6,188 nucleotides of DNA from an uncultured Lachnospiraceae bacterium (lineage in GTDB: Bacteria > Bacillota > Clostridia > Lachnospirales > Lachnospiraceae). A program made the position numbers and the translations under genes. The stretch covers positions 1-6,188 of the forward strand of contig CATZPU010000077.1 in NCBI GenBank assembly GCA_958422845.1. The letters are read 5' to 3'. Position 1 is the stretch's first letter, and each line of letters starts with the position of its first letter. Positions 1-6,016 of the stretch are shown here, in pieces. The notes under the pieces are model-generated. The model saw only the letters and a program-made list of their open reading frames with translations. It ran no database searches and had not been told where the DNA came from.

Positions 1-467
1 GCAGGCTTCCGGGCAGGATCGTCGGAGAAACGGTGGACCGCGAGGGAAAACGTGCGCTTGTACTGACGCTTCAGGCGCGCGAGCAGCATATCAGAAGAGA
101 AAAAGCGAGCAGCAATATCTGTTCCAATCAGGCTCTGTGCGCTCTGGCAGCGGGTGTTTATATGGCTGCGATGGGAGAGGCGGGAATGACTCAGGCGGCG
201 CAGCTTTGTGTGTCAAAGGCTCATTATTTACAGCAGGTTCTTTCAGAAGCGGGACTTAAGCCGAAGTATGACCGGCCGTTTTTCCATGAGTTCGTGACAG
301 TCGCAAAAGGAAAAACGACAGCGGTATTAAAGGCGCTTGAAGAGAAGGGTATTCTCGGCGGTTATCCGCTTAGTGAAGATGAGATTCTCTGGTGCGCGAC
401 GGAAAAGAACGCCAGAGAGACGATGGATACGGTTGCTTCGGTTGTGAAGGAGGTGTGCGGTTTATGA
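1..467 (+). CDS. gcvPA: Glycine dehydrogenase (decarboxylating) subunit 1, C-terminal part
   Basis: This is the 3' end of the gene for the alpha subunit of the two-part P-protein of the glycine cleavage system. With GcvPB it decarboxylates glycine and passes the aminomethyl group to lipoyl-GcvH in the cytoplasm. The open frame enters from the window edge (first full codon at 3) and gives about 154 residues; the family is usually about 440-450 residues, so roughly the last third is present. The conserved block AREQHIRREKASSNICSNQA, typical of GcvPA and of the N-terminal half of fused GcvP, is seen early in the fragment, and the C-terminal part (YDRPFFHEFV, then GYPLSEDEILWCATE) also fits the family. 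The internal ATG at 33 is not the start, because conserved RLPGRIVGETVD coding lies upstream of it. The stop TGA (465-467) overlaps the gcvPB start, which suggests translational coupling. The gene is truncated only by the window edge. Confidence 0.95.
   Translation, partial: RLPGRIVGETVDREGKRALVLTLQAREQHIRREKASSNICSNQALCALAAGVYMAAMGEAGMTQAAQLCVSKAHYLQQVLSEAGLKPKYDRPFFHEFVTVAKGKTTAVLKALEEKGILGGYPLSEDEILWCATEKNARETMDTVASVVKEVCGL
447..453 (+). promoter_or_regulatory. Shine-Dalgarno of gcvPB (decides the start)
   Basis: AAGGAGG lies inside the end of gcvPA, 10 nt before the ATG at 464. It favours that start over the in-frame ATG at 392, which would add 24 residues unlike the family and overlap gcvPA extensively. 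Confidence 0.85.
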
Positions 468-1894
468 AAATGATATTTGAAAGAGGAAAAGAAGGACAGG
501 GCTGCACGCTGCTTCCTCCGTGTGATGTTCCGGCAGTGAACCTCGATGTGCCGAAACGCGAAAAGCAGCTTGATCTTCCGCACGTATCAGAAAATGAACT
601 GAGCCGTCACTATACGGAGCTTGCGAAGCAGGTTCATGGGGTGAACGACGGATTCTATCCGCTTGGCTCGTGTACGATGAAATATAATCCGAAGGTAAAC
701 GAGAGAGTGGCAGCGCTTACGGGATTTACGAATATCCACCCTTTGCAGCCGGAACATACGGTGCAGGGCTGTCTTGAGGTGATAAGAGACGCACAGCGGC
801 TGCTCTGTGAGATCACGGGCATGGACGCTATGACGATGCAGCCCGCGGCAGGCGCGCACGGTGAGTTTACGGGTCTGCTTCTGATCAAGGCGTACCATGA
901 CAGCCGAAACGATACGGCGCGTACAAAGATCATTGTACCGGATTCTGCGCACGGAACGAATCCGGCCAGTGCGGCGATGCTCGGCTACGATGTAGTCAGC
1001 GTCCCTTCCGGTCCGGACGGATGCGTAGATATTGAAAAGCTGAGGGAGGCTGTCGGGGAGGATACTGCCGGACTGATGCTGACGAATCCGAACACGGTCG
1101 GGCTGTTTGATAAGAATATTCTGGAGATCACGTCCATCGTACACGAGGCGGGCGGTCTGGTGTATTATGACGGCGCAAACTTAAATGCAGTCATGGGCTT
1201 GGTGCGTCCGGGCGACATGGGCTTTGATGTTGTGCATCTGAATCTCCACAAGACGTTTTCCACACCGCACGGCGGCGGCGGTCCGGGAAGCGGTCCGGTC
1301 GGATGCAAAGCATTTCTGGCAGAGTTTTTGCCGGGACTTCAGCCGATACAGAAGGGAGCCGGACTTTGCATGGAAGCGCCGGAACATTCTGTCGGCAGTG
1401 TAAAGGCTTTTTACGGAAATTTCCTCGTAGTCGTAAAGGCTGTGACGTATATTCTGATGCTTGGCAGAGACGGAATTCCGGAGGCTGCAAAGAATGCAGT
1501 CCTGAATGCGAATTATATGATGCGCAAGCTGGAGGATATATATCCGATGGCGTACAATGAAACGTGCATGCATGAGTTTGTTATGAGTCTGGAAAAGATG
1601 AAGCATGACATCGGCGTATCTGCAATGGACGTTGCAAAGGCGCTTCTTGATTACGGCATTCATCCGCCGACCATGTACTTCCCGCTTATCGTCCACGAGG
1701 CGCTGATGGCAGAGCCGACGGAGACAGAAAGCAGAGAGACGCTTGATGAAGTGATCGCGGTATTCCGAGAGATATATGAAACGGCAGTAAAGGATTCTGC
1801 AGCGCTGCATGACGCTCCTGTAAAAACGTATATCAGAAGGCCGGACGAGGTGCGCGCAGCAAGGAAAGCGGTACTGAGATGGTCGAGAGACTGA
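464..1894 (+). CDS. gcvPB: Glycine dehydrogenase (decarboxylating) subunit 2
   Basis: This is the PLP-binding beta subunit of the two-part P-protein. It forms the external aldimine with glycine and, with GcvPA, transfers the aminomethyl group to the lipoyl arm of GcvH, releasing CO2. The product is 476 residues, close to the family norm. Visible family blocks are FYPLGSCTMKYNPK (about 64-77), SAHGTNPA (161-168), YYDGANLNAV with Asp236 as the likely PLP pyridine-nitrogen partner, and HLNLHKTFSTPHGGGGPGSG with Lys263 as the expected Schiff-base lysine. The C-terminal block PPTMYFPLIVHEALMAEPTE is also typical. The start at 464 is chosen because of the AAGGAGG at 447-453 and the ATGA overlap with the gcvPA stop. 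The 3' end overlaps lplA by 16 nt. All key residues are present and the frame is intact, so it should be functional. It is probably expressed as part of one gcv transcript whose promoter is outside the window. Confidence 0.97.
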   Translation: MKMIFERGKEGQGCTLLPPCDVPAVNLDVPKREKQLDLPHVSENELSRHYTELAKQVHGVNDGFYPLGSCTMKYNPKVNERVAALTGFTNIHPLQPEHTVQGCLEVIRDAQRLLCEITGMDAMTMQPAAGAHGEFTGLLLIKAYHDSRNDTARTKIIVPDSAHGTNPASAAMLGYDVVSVPSGPDGCVDIEKLREAVGEDTAGLMLTNPNTVGLFDKNILEITSIVHEAGGLVYYDGANLNAVMGLVRPGDMGFDVVHLNLHKTFSTPHGGGGPGSGPVGCKAFLAEFLPGLQPIQKGAGLCMEAPEHSVGSVKAFYGNFLVVVKAVTYILMLGRDGIPEAAKNAVLNANYMMRKLEDIYPMAYNETCMHEFVMSLEKMKHDIGVSAMDVAKALLDYGIHPPTMYFPLIVHEALMAEPTETESRETLDEVIAVFREIYETAVKDSAALHDAPVKTYIRRPDEVRAARKAVLRWSRD

Positions 1895-2919
1895 GTGTTT
1901 ATGAGTCGGACGGAAACGATCCGTACCGGAATCTTGCAATAGAAGAATTTTTGACGTACCATGTACAGCCGTCTGAATGTATTTTGTATCTGTGGCAGAA
2001 TCAGCAGACGGTAGTGATCGGCAAAAATCAGAATGCGTGGAAAGAGTGTAATATAGAGCTTCTGGAAGCGGAGGGCGGGCGTCTTGCCCGCCGTACTTCC
2101 GGCGGCGGCGCTGTATTTCATGATCTTGGAAATCTAAATTTTTCGTTCTGTGTAAGAATGGAGGACTACAGCGTAGAGCGTCAGAGCGAAGTGATCCTGC
2201 GCGCCGTAAGAAGTCTGGGGATTCCGGCGCAGAGAACGGGCAGGAATGATATTGTCTCTGACGGAAGAAAATTTTCCGGTAATGCCTTTTTAAAGTCAAA
2301 GGGCTGCTGCTGCCATCACGGTACGCTGCTGATCGGCGTCGATCAGGCGCAGATGATGCGGTATCTGAACGTTTCACCGGAGAAGCTTCGTTCAAAGGGC
2401 GTAGATTCTGTAAGAGCAAGGACCGTCAATCTGCGGGAGCTTTTGCCGGAGCTTACGGTGCCGCAGATGAAGGGGGCGCTGATTCAGGCATTCGGATGGG
2501 TGTACGGCAACAGAAAGGCGGGCGCAGGAATAAGCGGACAAGCTCCGCTGCAAGTTGCTTCCGACCGCCTTGACTGGGAGGAGATCGCACAGTACGAGCA
2601 GCGGCTTTCCTCGTGGGAGTGGAGATACGGACGGAAGATCCCGTTTGACTATGTGATGTCACAGCGTTTTTCGTGGGGAGAGATAGAGCTTCGCTTCCAT
2701 GTAAACGGCGGAGTGATTGAGGATATGCAGGTCTATTCAGACGCCATGGAGGAACAGCTTGCCAGACGGTTGGAAGCGTGCTGGAAGGGCTGCACATATC
2801 AGAAAGATGCGCTTCTTGCGCGTTTAAATGATGTGAGGCTGGATCGTGAAAATGAAGAAGCGGACAGAGAAATCAGGGCAGACATCGGAAGATTGCTCTG
2901 TCAGGCGGCTTTCGGGTAA
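1879..2919 (+). CDS. lplA: Lipoate-protein ligase A family
   Basis: The product (346 residues) is a biotin/lipoate-ligase fold enzyme that activates free lipoate with ATP to lipoyl-AMP and attaches it to a lysine of lipoyl domains; here the obvious target is GcvH. The N-terminus (VYESDGNDPYRNLAIEEFL) is typical of LplA. The lipoyl-AMP binding block RRTSGGGAVFHDLGN occupies 71-85. GRKFSGNAF follows with Lys131, matching the catalytic lysine of the KxSGxA motif. HHGTLL is at 146-151, and KGVDSVRARTVNL is the conserved adenylate-loop region. An accessory C-terminal domain (about 265-346, with WGEIELRFHVNGGVIEDMQVYSD) gives the full bacterial two-domain length. The start lies within gcvPB (16-nt overlap) with only a weak AAGG about 14 nt upstream, so translation is probably coupled to gcvPB. 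Oddities are three consecutive cysteines at 143-145 and a 21-bp duplication across the stop codon. LipB-type octanoyltransferase is less likely given the length and motifs. Confidence 0.93.
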   Translation: MVERLSVYESDGNDPYRNLAIEEFLTYHVQPSECILYLWQNQQTVVIGKNQNAWKECNIELLEAEGGRLARRTSGGGAVFHDLGNLNFSFCVRMEDYSVERQSEVILRAVRSLGIPAQRTGRNDIVSDGRKFSGNAFLKSKGCCCHHGTLLIGVDQAQMMRYLNVSPEKLRSKGVDSVRARTVNLRELLPELTVPQMKGALIQAFGWVYGNRKAGAGISGQAPLQVASDRLDWEEIAQYEQRLSSWEWRYGRKIPFDYVMSQRFSWGEIELRFHVNGGVIEDMQVYSDAMEEQLARRLEACWKGCTYQKDALLARLNDVRLDRENEEADREIRADIGRLLCQAAFG

Positions 2920-2940
2920 CGTCAGGAGACTTTCAGGTAA
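2900..2940 (+). repeat. 21-bp tandem duplication spanning the lplA stop codon
   Basis: GTCAGGCGGCTTTCGGGTAA (2900-2919) is followed after one base by GTCAGGAGACTTTCAGGTAA (2921-2940), with 17 of 20 bases identical. The period is 21 nt, a multiple of three, so the second copy carries a second in-frame TAA (2938-2940). The first copy encodes the end of LplA (QAAFG-stop) and the second would read QETFR-stop. The copy accounts for most of the lplA-lpdA spacer. The three differences suggest the duplication is not very recent. Confidence 0.85.
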
Positions 2941-2941
2941 T

Positions 2942-2947
2942 GAGAGG
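2942..2947 (+). promoter_or_regulatory. Shine-Dalgarno of lpdA
   Basis: GAGAGG, 7 nt before the ATG at 2955, lies just past the 21-bp duplication. It supports the 2955 start, which also places the FAD-binding GGGPAG motif at residues 11-16, as expected for the family. Confidence 0.7.
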
Positions 2948-2954
2948 ATAAGAA

Positions 2955-4454
2955 ATGGAACAGATATTTGATTTAGTGATCATCGGCGGCGGCCCCGCCG
3001 GATATGAAGCGGCTCTGGAAGCCGCAAAACACGGAATGAAGACGGCGCTTGTAGAAAAAAGCGAGATCGGCGGCACCTGCTTAAACCGCGGCTGTATTCC
3101 GACAAAGACAATGCTTCACTCCTGTGAACTGTATGCGCAGATGAAAAAGAGCGGCGCTTTCGGCGTGCATGGCGACAGGATACGGTACAGTATGGAAGAG
3201 ATACAGGAGCGCAAAAATGAAGTGCTGGGGACGCTTCGCGACGGAATACTTTCATTGATGAAAAAAAATAAGATTATGGTGTATAACGGACGCGGAAGGA
3301 TACTGGATGCAGATCACGTAGAGGTATGCGTAGAAAAGACAATCGATTTAGATACAGCACAGGACTGTCCGAATGACAGCGTAGTTCTGGAAACACGAAA
3401 GATTCTGATCGCGTCAGGCTCCGTGCCGGCGATGCCGCCGATTTCAGGCATCACCCTTCCGAATGTTCTGACGAGCGACGAGCTGCTTAATAAAAAAGAC
3501 GTATTTCCGAGTCTTACGATTATCGGTGGCGGCGTGATAGGAATGGAGTTTGCGGCAATTTACAGTGCGCTTGGCTGCAAGGTGACCGTGATCGAGTTTC
3601 TTGACCGTATTCTTGCAAATATGGATAAGGAAATTTCTCAGAATCTGAAGATGATCCTGAAAAAGCGCGGCGTCGATATTTTCACCGGAGCACGGGTAGA
3701 AGAAATCGCAGAGGACGGCTGCGGCAAGCTGATCTGTCGTTACCGCGAAAAGGATACGGTGAAGGAGGTTGTCTCCGACGGTATTTTGGCGGCAGTCGGC
3801 CGCAGGGCGTATACGGAAGGGCTGTTTTCCGATGCGTTCGTGTGCAAAACTGAGGATGATGTGAACATATCGGAGGGGAAATTGTTTATAAAGACAGACC
3901 GCGGCCGTATCTGTGTGGATAACTTTGGGCGGACGAGCATCTCGAATATTTATGCGGCGGGAGATGTGACAGGAGGCGTTATGCTTGCTCATGCGGCGAC
4001 GGCGCAGGCAGTAAACGCAGTCTGCCATATGGCGGGAAAAGCACCTGTATTCTCCATGGAATGTATACCGGCCTGTGTTTATACAGAGCCTGAGATCGGA
4101 AGCGTCGGCATGACGCAGGATGAGGCGAAGAAGGCGGGGCTGTATGTGATCGTCAGAAAATATCCGATGTCTGCAAATGGGAAAACCGTGCTCTCGGCTG
4201 GGGAGAGAGGTTTTGTAAAGGTCGTGGCTGATGAAGAAAGTCACAGAATACTTGGCGCTCAATTGATGTGCGCCCGTGCATCAGATATGATCAGTCAGTT
4301 TGCGGCTGCGATCGTAAACGGTCTGACACTGGAGCAGATGGCGTCTGTGATATATCCGCATCCGACGTTTAGCGAAGGGATAAGCGTGCGTCAGAGAGTA
4401 AGAGTGCTTATGTGCGAGCAAAGACGATCGGAACCATATTATAAAAGAAAATGA
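2955..4454 (+). CDS. lpdA: Dihydrolipoamide dehydrogenase (L-protein/E3)
   Basis: This is an FAD-dependent disulfide oxidoreductase that reoxidises dihydrolipoyl groups using NAD+; next to gcvPA/PB and lplA it is best read as the L-protein of glycine cleavage. The product is 499 residues against about 460-475 for most relatives. The domain order is complete: FAD-binding GGGPAGYEAA (11-20); redox disulfide GGTCLNRGCIPTK with Cys42 and Cys47; NAD-binding GGGVIGMEFA (191-200); second FAD motif AAGDVTGGVMLAH with Asp337; and the dimerisation domain ending in HPTFSEG with the catalytic pair His469/Glu474. There is no N-terminal lipoyl domain. After Glu474 a 25-residue arginine-rich tail runs to the stop, in place of the short acidic or neutral helix end common in the family. 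The gene begins 35 nt after lplA. Its stop codon touches the large palindrome at 4454-4577. The frame is intact and function is likely. Confidence 0.96.
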   Translation: MEQIFDLVIIGGGPAGYEAALEAAKHGMKTALVEKSEIGGTCLNRGCIPTKTMLHSCELYAQMKKSGAFGVHGDRIRYSMEEIQERKNEVLGTLRDGILSLMKKNKIMVYNGRGRILDADHVEVCVEKTIDLDTAQDCPNDSVVLETRKILIASGSVPAMPPISGITLPNVLTSDELLNKKDVFPSLTIIGGGVIGMEFAAIYSALGCKVTVIEFLDRILANMDKEISQNLKMILKKRGVDIFTGARVEEIAEDGCGKLICRYREKDTVKEVVSDGILAAVGRRAYTEGLFSDAFVCKTEDDVNISEGKLFIKTDRGRICVDNFGRTSISNIYAAGDVTGGVMLAHAATAQAVNAVCHMAGKAPVFSMECIPACVYTEPEIGSVGMTQDEAKKAGLYVIVRKYPMSANGKTVLSAGERGFVKVVADEESHRILGAQLMCARASDMISQFAAAIVNGLTLEQMASVIYPHPTFSEGISVRQRVRVLMCEQRRSEPYYKRK

Positions 4455-4577
4455 AAGGGCTGCTGCAAAATACGGATTCCGGTGGATTTTCGGTGTGTTT
4501 TCCGCAGAAAACATCTTAGTTTTCGGAGGAAAATCACCCGAAAGGGTACCGCCGGAGGTATTTTGCAGCAGCTCTTT
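4454..4577. repeat. 124-nt imperfect palindrome between convergent genes
   Basis: Two 59-nt arms (4454-4512 and 4519-4577) face each other around the 6-nt loop ATCTTA (4513-4518) with no gaps: every pair sums to 9031. The outer 20 pairs are perfect apart from one G.U (4458/4573). The inner 39 positions have 23 Watson-Crick pairs, 4 G.U pairs and 12 mismatches. Ends are AAAGGGCTGCTGCAAAATAC and GTATTTTGCAGCAGCTCTTT. An alternative local pairing, TCCGG (4478-4482) with CCGGA (4552-4556), could shift the mid-stem. The shape resembles a miniature inverted-repeat element or a long structured RNA; nothing is encoded in it. Confidence 0.85.
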
Positions 4578-4579
4578 TT
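4454..4579 (+). terminator. Probable terminator of the gcv operon, possibly bidirectional
   Basis: The base of the palindrome pairs directly after the lpdA stop codon, and the descending arm ends in a T-run (4575-4579, with more T at 4581-4583), as in an intrinsic terminator. Transcribed from the other strand, the same stem is followed by a T-rich stretch (complement of 4442-4451), so the ROK gene may also end here. The stem is far longer than a usual terminator hairpin, but its outer G+C-containing 20 bp next to the T-run would be enough by itself. The role is inferred from position and structure. Confidence 0.65.
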
Positions 4580-4597
4580 ATTTGAAAACGTTAGATT

Positions 4598-5734
4598 TCA
4601 GATCGTTCGGATAAACTGGTCGATCAGCATCAGCGCTCCGCCTGTCGCGGACGCTTCTTTTTTGCAGACGCATACGGAAAGATAATCCGCATTGTCGCAG
4701 AAAGGATCTTCTTCGAGCACGCGCGCGCGGATGTCGTCCATATATGGCTCGATGTACTGTCCGAGGTAGCCGCCGATCACGATGCTGCAGTCAAAGAGCA
4801 TACGGACGGTATTGATCGTGATGACAAGATAATGGAGATATTCGTTCCATCTGGCAACGGCTTTTTCGTCGTTTTCTTCGAGAAGCTGGAAAAAGAGCGC
4901 CAAATCGCCTTTCGTGAGATTCGAAAGGACTTTGGTGGAGCAGTAGGAATCCATACAGCCTCTTTTTCCGCAGTAGCACAGTTTGCCGTTGCGGACGATC
5001 TTCATATGTCCGATCTCTCCGCTTCTGTTATCGAGTCCGGAATAGGGACCGCCTCCGAGGATCGGCGCGCCGCAGATCGTATCGCTCATCATCATGTAGA
5101 AGAAATCCGAGACACTGCGGTTGTACCAGTTCTCCGCGTATGCCGCAGAACGTGCGTCGTGGCAGAACCGTGTCGGATATGGAATATATTTTGAAAACTC
5201 TTCGCAGGTGACATGCGGATCGAGACGCAGTACGCCGTTGTAATACGTATGGTCGCCGCTTTTTGTGATCAGAGCGGGAACAACTAACGAAACGCCGAGT
5301 ATCTGAGCGTCTGTAAGCTGCGCCTGACGGACAACGTCATCAATCGTTTCGGCAATTTTTTTGAAGTATGCGTCCGTTCTGGAGAATTTCTGTCTGTAGC
5401 GGACATGCGCAATAATATTGCCGCGCAGATCGCAGACTACGGCTGAAATATGGCGGTTCGTAATGTTGACACCGATCGCTACGCGGTAGTCGGCTATGAC
5501 GTCATAGATCTTCGGACTGCGTCCGCCTGTATCACTTTTCCCGTCAAAGGAAAGGATCAGATGATCCGCCTCCAGATGGGCGATATTTTTTCCGACCGTG
5601 GGCAGACTGAGACCGAGTTTTTTTGCCAGAGCGGGGCAGGAAGATTCGCCCGTTTCTCTTAGCTGATTGTATATTCTTAGCCGGTTATTTCGTTTTATAT
5701 CTGTTCTCGTAATTGTTTCAAGCTGTTCAAACAC
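4598..5734 (-). CDS. ROK-family transcriptional regulator (NagC/XylR type)
   Basis: The product is 378 residues, a normal length for ROK repressors. An N-terminal winged helix-turn-helix (about 15-62; recognition helix near LSLPTVGKNIAHLEA, 42-56) is followed by the GGRSPKIY linker motif (70-77). The rest is a sugar-kinase-like ROK domain: GEIGH (239-243), then CYCGKRGC, giving the zinc ligands His243, Cys253, Cys255 and Cys260. Asp193 sits in HDARSAA at the place of the kinase catalytic Asp. The phosphate-binding region, DIGGT in kinases, reads NITNR (90-94), and the Glu after the cysteine cluster is Asp262, so sugar-phosphorylating activity is unlikely. It probably binds a sugar or sugar phosphate and represses itself and/or the divergent gene beginning at 6153. 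The start is GTG (complement of 5732-5734), supported by AAGGAG 6 nt upstream. The effector and regulon cannot be told from sequence, so no symbol is given. Confidence 0.93.
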   Translation of the reverse strand: MFEQLETITRTDIKRNNRLRIYNQLRETGESSCPALAKKLGLSLPTVGKNIAHLEADHLILSFDGKSDTGGRSPKIYDVIADYRVAIGVNITNRHISAVVCDLRGNIIAHVRYRQKFSRTDAYFKKIAETIDDVVRQAQLTDAQILGVSLVVPALITKSGDHTYYNGVLRLDPHVTCEEFSKYIPYPTRFCHDARSAAYAENWYNRSVSDFFYMMMSDTICGAPILGGGPYSGLDNRSGEIGHMKIVRNGKLCYCGKRGCMDSYCSTKVLSNLTKGDLALFFQLLEENDEKAVARWNEYLHYLVITINTVRMLFDCSIVIGGYLGQYIEPYMDDIRARVLEEDPFCDNADYLSVCVCKKEASATGGALMLIDQFIRTI

Positions 5735-5740
5735 GGTAGT

Positions 5741-5746
5741 CTCCTT
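5741..5746 (-). promoter_or_regulatory. Shine-Dalgarno of the ROK gene (supports the GTG start)
   Basis: Read on the minus strand this is AAGGAG, 6 nt before the GTG codon at 5734-5732. No ATG or other start nearby is as well placed, so the GTG start is chosen. Confidence 0.85.
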
Positions 5747-5757
5747 GTGAGATAATA

Positions 5758-5769
5758 GATAATGTTATC
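5758..5769. promoter_or_regulatory. Candidate operator palindrome over the ROK start site
   Basis: GATAATGTTATC has 5-bp inverted arms (GATAA and TTATC) around two bases. It overlaps the downstream half of the -10 box and the expected start of the ROK promoter, where a bound repressor would block transcription. Autorepression by the ROK protein is an inference; no family operator consensus is matched exactly. Confidence 0.4.
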
Positions 5770-5795
5770 GTATTAAAAGTTTGAATAAGTGTCAA
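5767..5795 (-). promoter_or_regulatory. Sigma-A type promoter of the ROK gene
   Basis: On the minus strand a perfect -35 TTGACA (complement of 5790-5795) is followed by a 17-bp spacer and a -10 TACGAT (complement of 5767-5772; 4 of 6 to consensus). Transcription would start near 5760, giving a leader of about 25 nt that contains the Shine-Dalgarno sequence. Confidence 0.8.
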
Positions 5796-5844
5796 GTAGT
5801 TTGATCGGGGTTGTGAAAGTTTTGTCAGAAATGTCCTAAGGGCG

Positions 5845-5860
5845 TTTCGTGAGATCGAAA
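5845..5860. repeat. Short inverted repeat TTTCG-N6-CGAAA
   Basis: Five-base arms TTTCG (5845-5849) and CGAAA (5856-5860) flank TGAGAT. This could be a protein-binding half-site pair in the divergent control region, but the arms are short enough to be chance. Confidence 0.25.
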
Positions 5861-5878
5861 ATAAGCGCGTTTTTTGGG

Positions 5879-5892
5879 GATAATTGTGCGAA
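5879..5892 (+). promoter_or_regulatory. Repeated motif, copy 1: GATAATTGTGCGAA
   Basis: This matches the copy at 5963-5976 in 13 of 14 bases (GATAATTGTGCRAA). The copies are 84 bp apart, about eight helical turns, and lie upstream of the forward promoter. They may be binding sites of one regulator; which regulator is unknown. Confidence 0.4.
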
Positions 5893-5962
5893 TTGGCAGT
5901 ATAAAAAATAAAAATGGAAAATAGGGGCGAAAAATGATGGGAAACCATGCGCAGACAAAAAA

Positions 5963-5976
5963 GATAATTGTGCAAA
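5963..5976 (+). promoter_or_regulatory. Repeated motif, copy 2: GATAATTGTGCAAA
   Basis: This copy is centred about 80 bp upstream of the predicted forward transcription start. Its core ATTGTGCAA (5967-5975) recurs exactly on the opposite strand at 6098-6106. Confidence 0.4.
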
Positions 5977-6016
5977 ATGAATAAAAAAATTTATGCGTAT
6001 TTGGGAATTAAGTCAA

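Noticed and set aside
392..463. Longer gcvPB start at 392
   Set aside because: The extra 24 residues overlap gcvPA, do not resemble GcvPB N-termini, and lack the strong Shine-Dalgarno sequence that precedes 464.
1181..2419. 412-codon open frame on the minus strand across gcvPB and lplA
   Set aside because: It lies wholly antisense to two genes with clear family motifs. Its translation has no recognisable domain and is rich in Arg, Ser and His, as is usual for codon-bias shadows, and it spans a gene junction.
3444..4262. 272-codon open frame on the minus strand inside lpdA
   Set aside because: It is antisense to conserved lpdA coding sequence, with no recognisable motifs and no evident ribosome binding site.
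4482..4685. 67-codon plus-strand frame starting inside the palindrome
   Set aside because: It runs through the palindrome and into the antisense of the ROK 3' end. It has no Shine-Dalgarno sequence and no family resemblance.
4832..5194. 120-codon open frame on the plus strand inside the ROK gene
   Set aside because: It is antisense to the well-supported ROK domain, including the zinc cluster, and looks like a composition shadow.
5842..5876. Terminator-like stretch: TTTCG/CGAAA stem and GCGC followed by six T
   Set aside because: The stem is short, with an internal bulge, and no gene or promoter on the plus strand upstream would need termination here.
5937..5948. ATGG-GAAA-CCAT mini-hairpin with a GNRA-like loop
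   Set aside because: A four-base stem upstream of the predicted transcription start is likely chance.
5727..5975. 82-codon minus-strand frame upstream of the ROK gene
   Set aside because: It covers the ROK promoter and ribosome binding site in AT-rich non-coding sequence, and its product shows no recognisable features.
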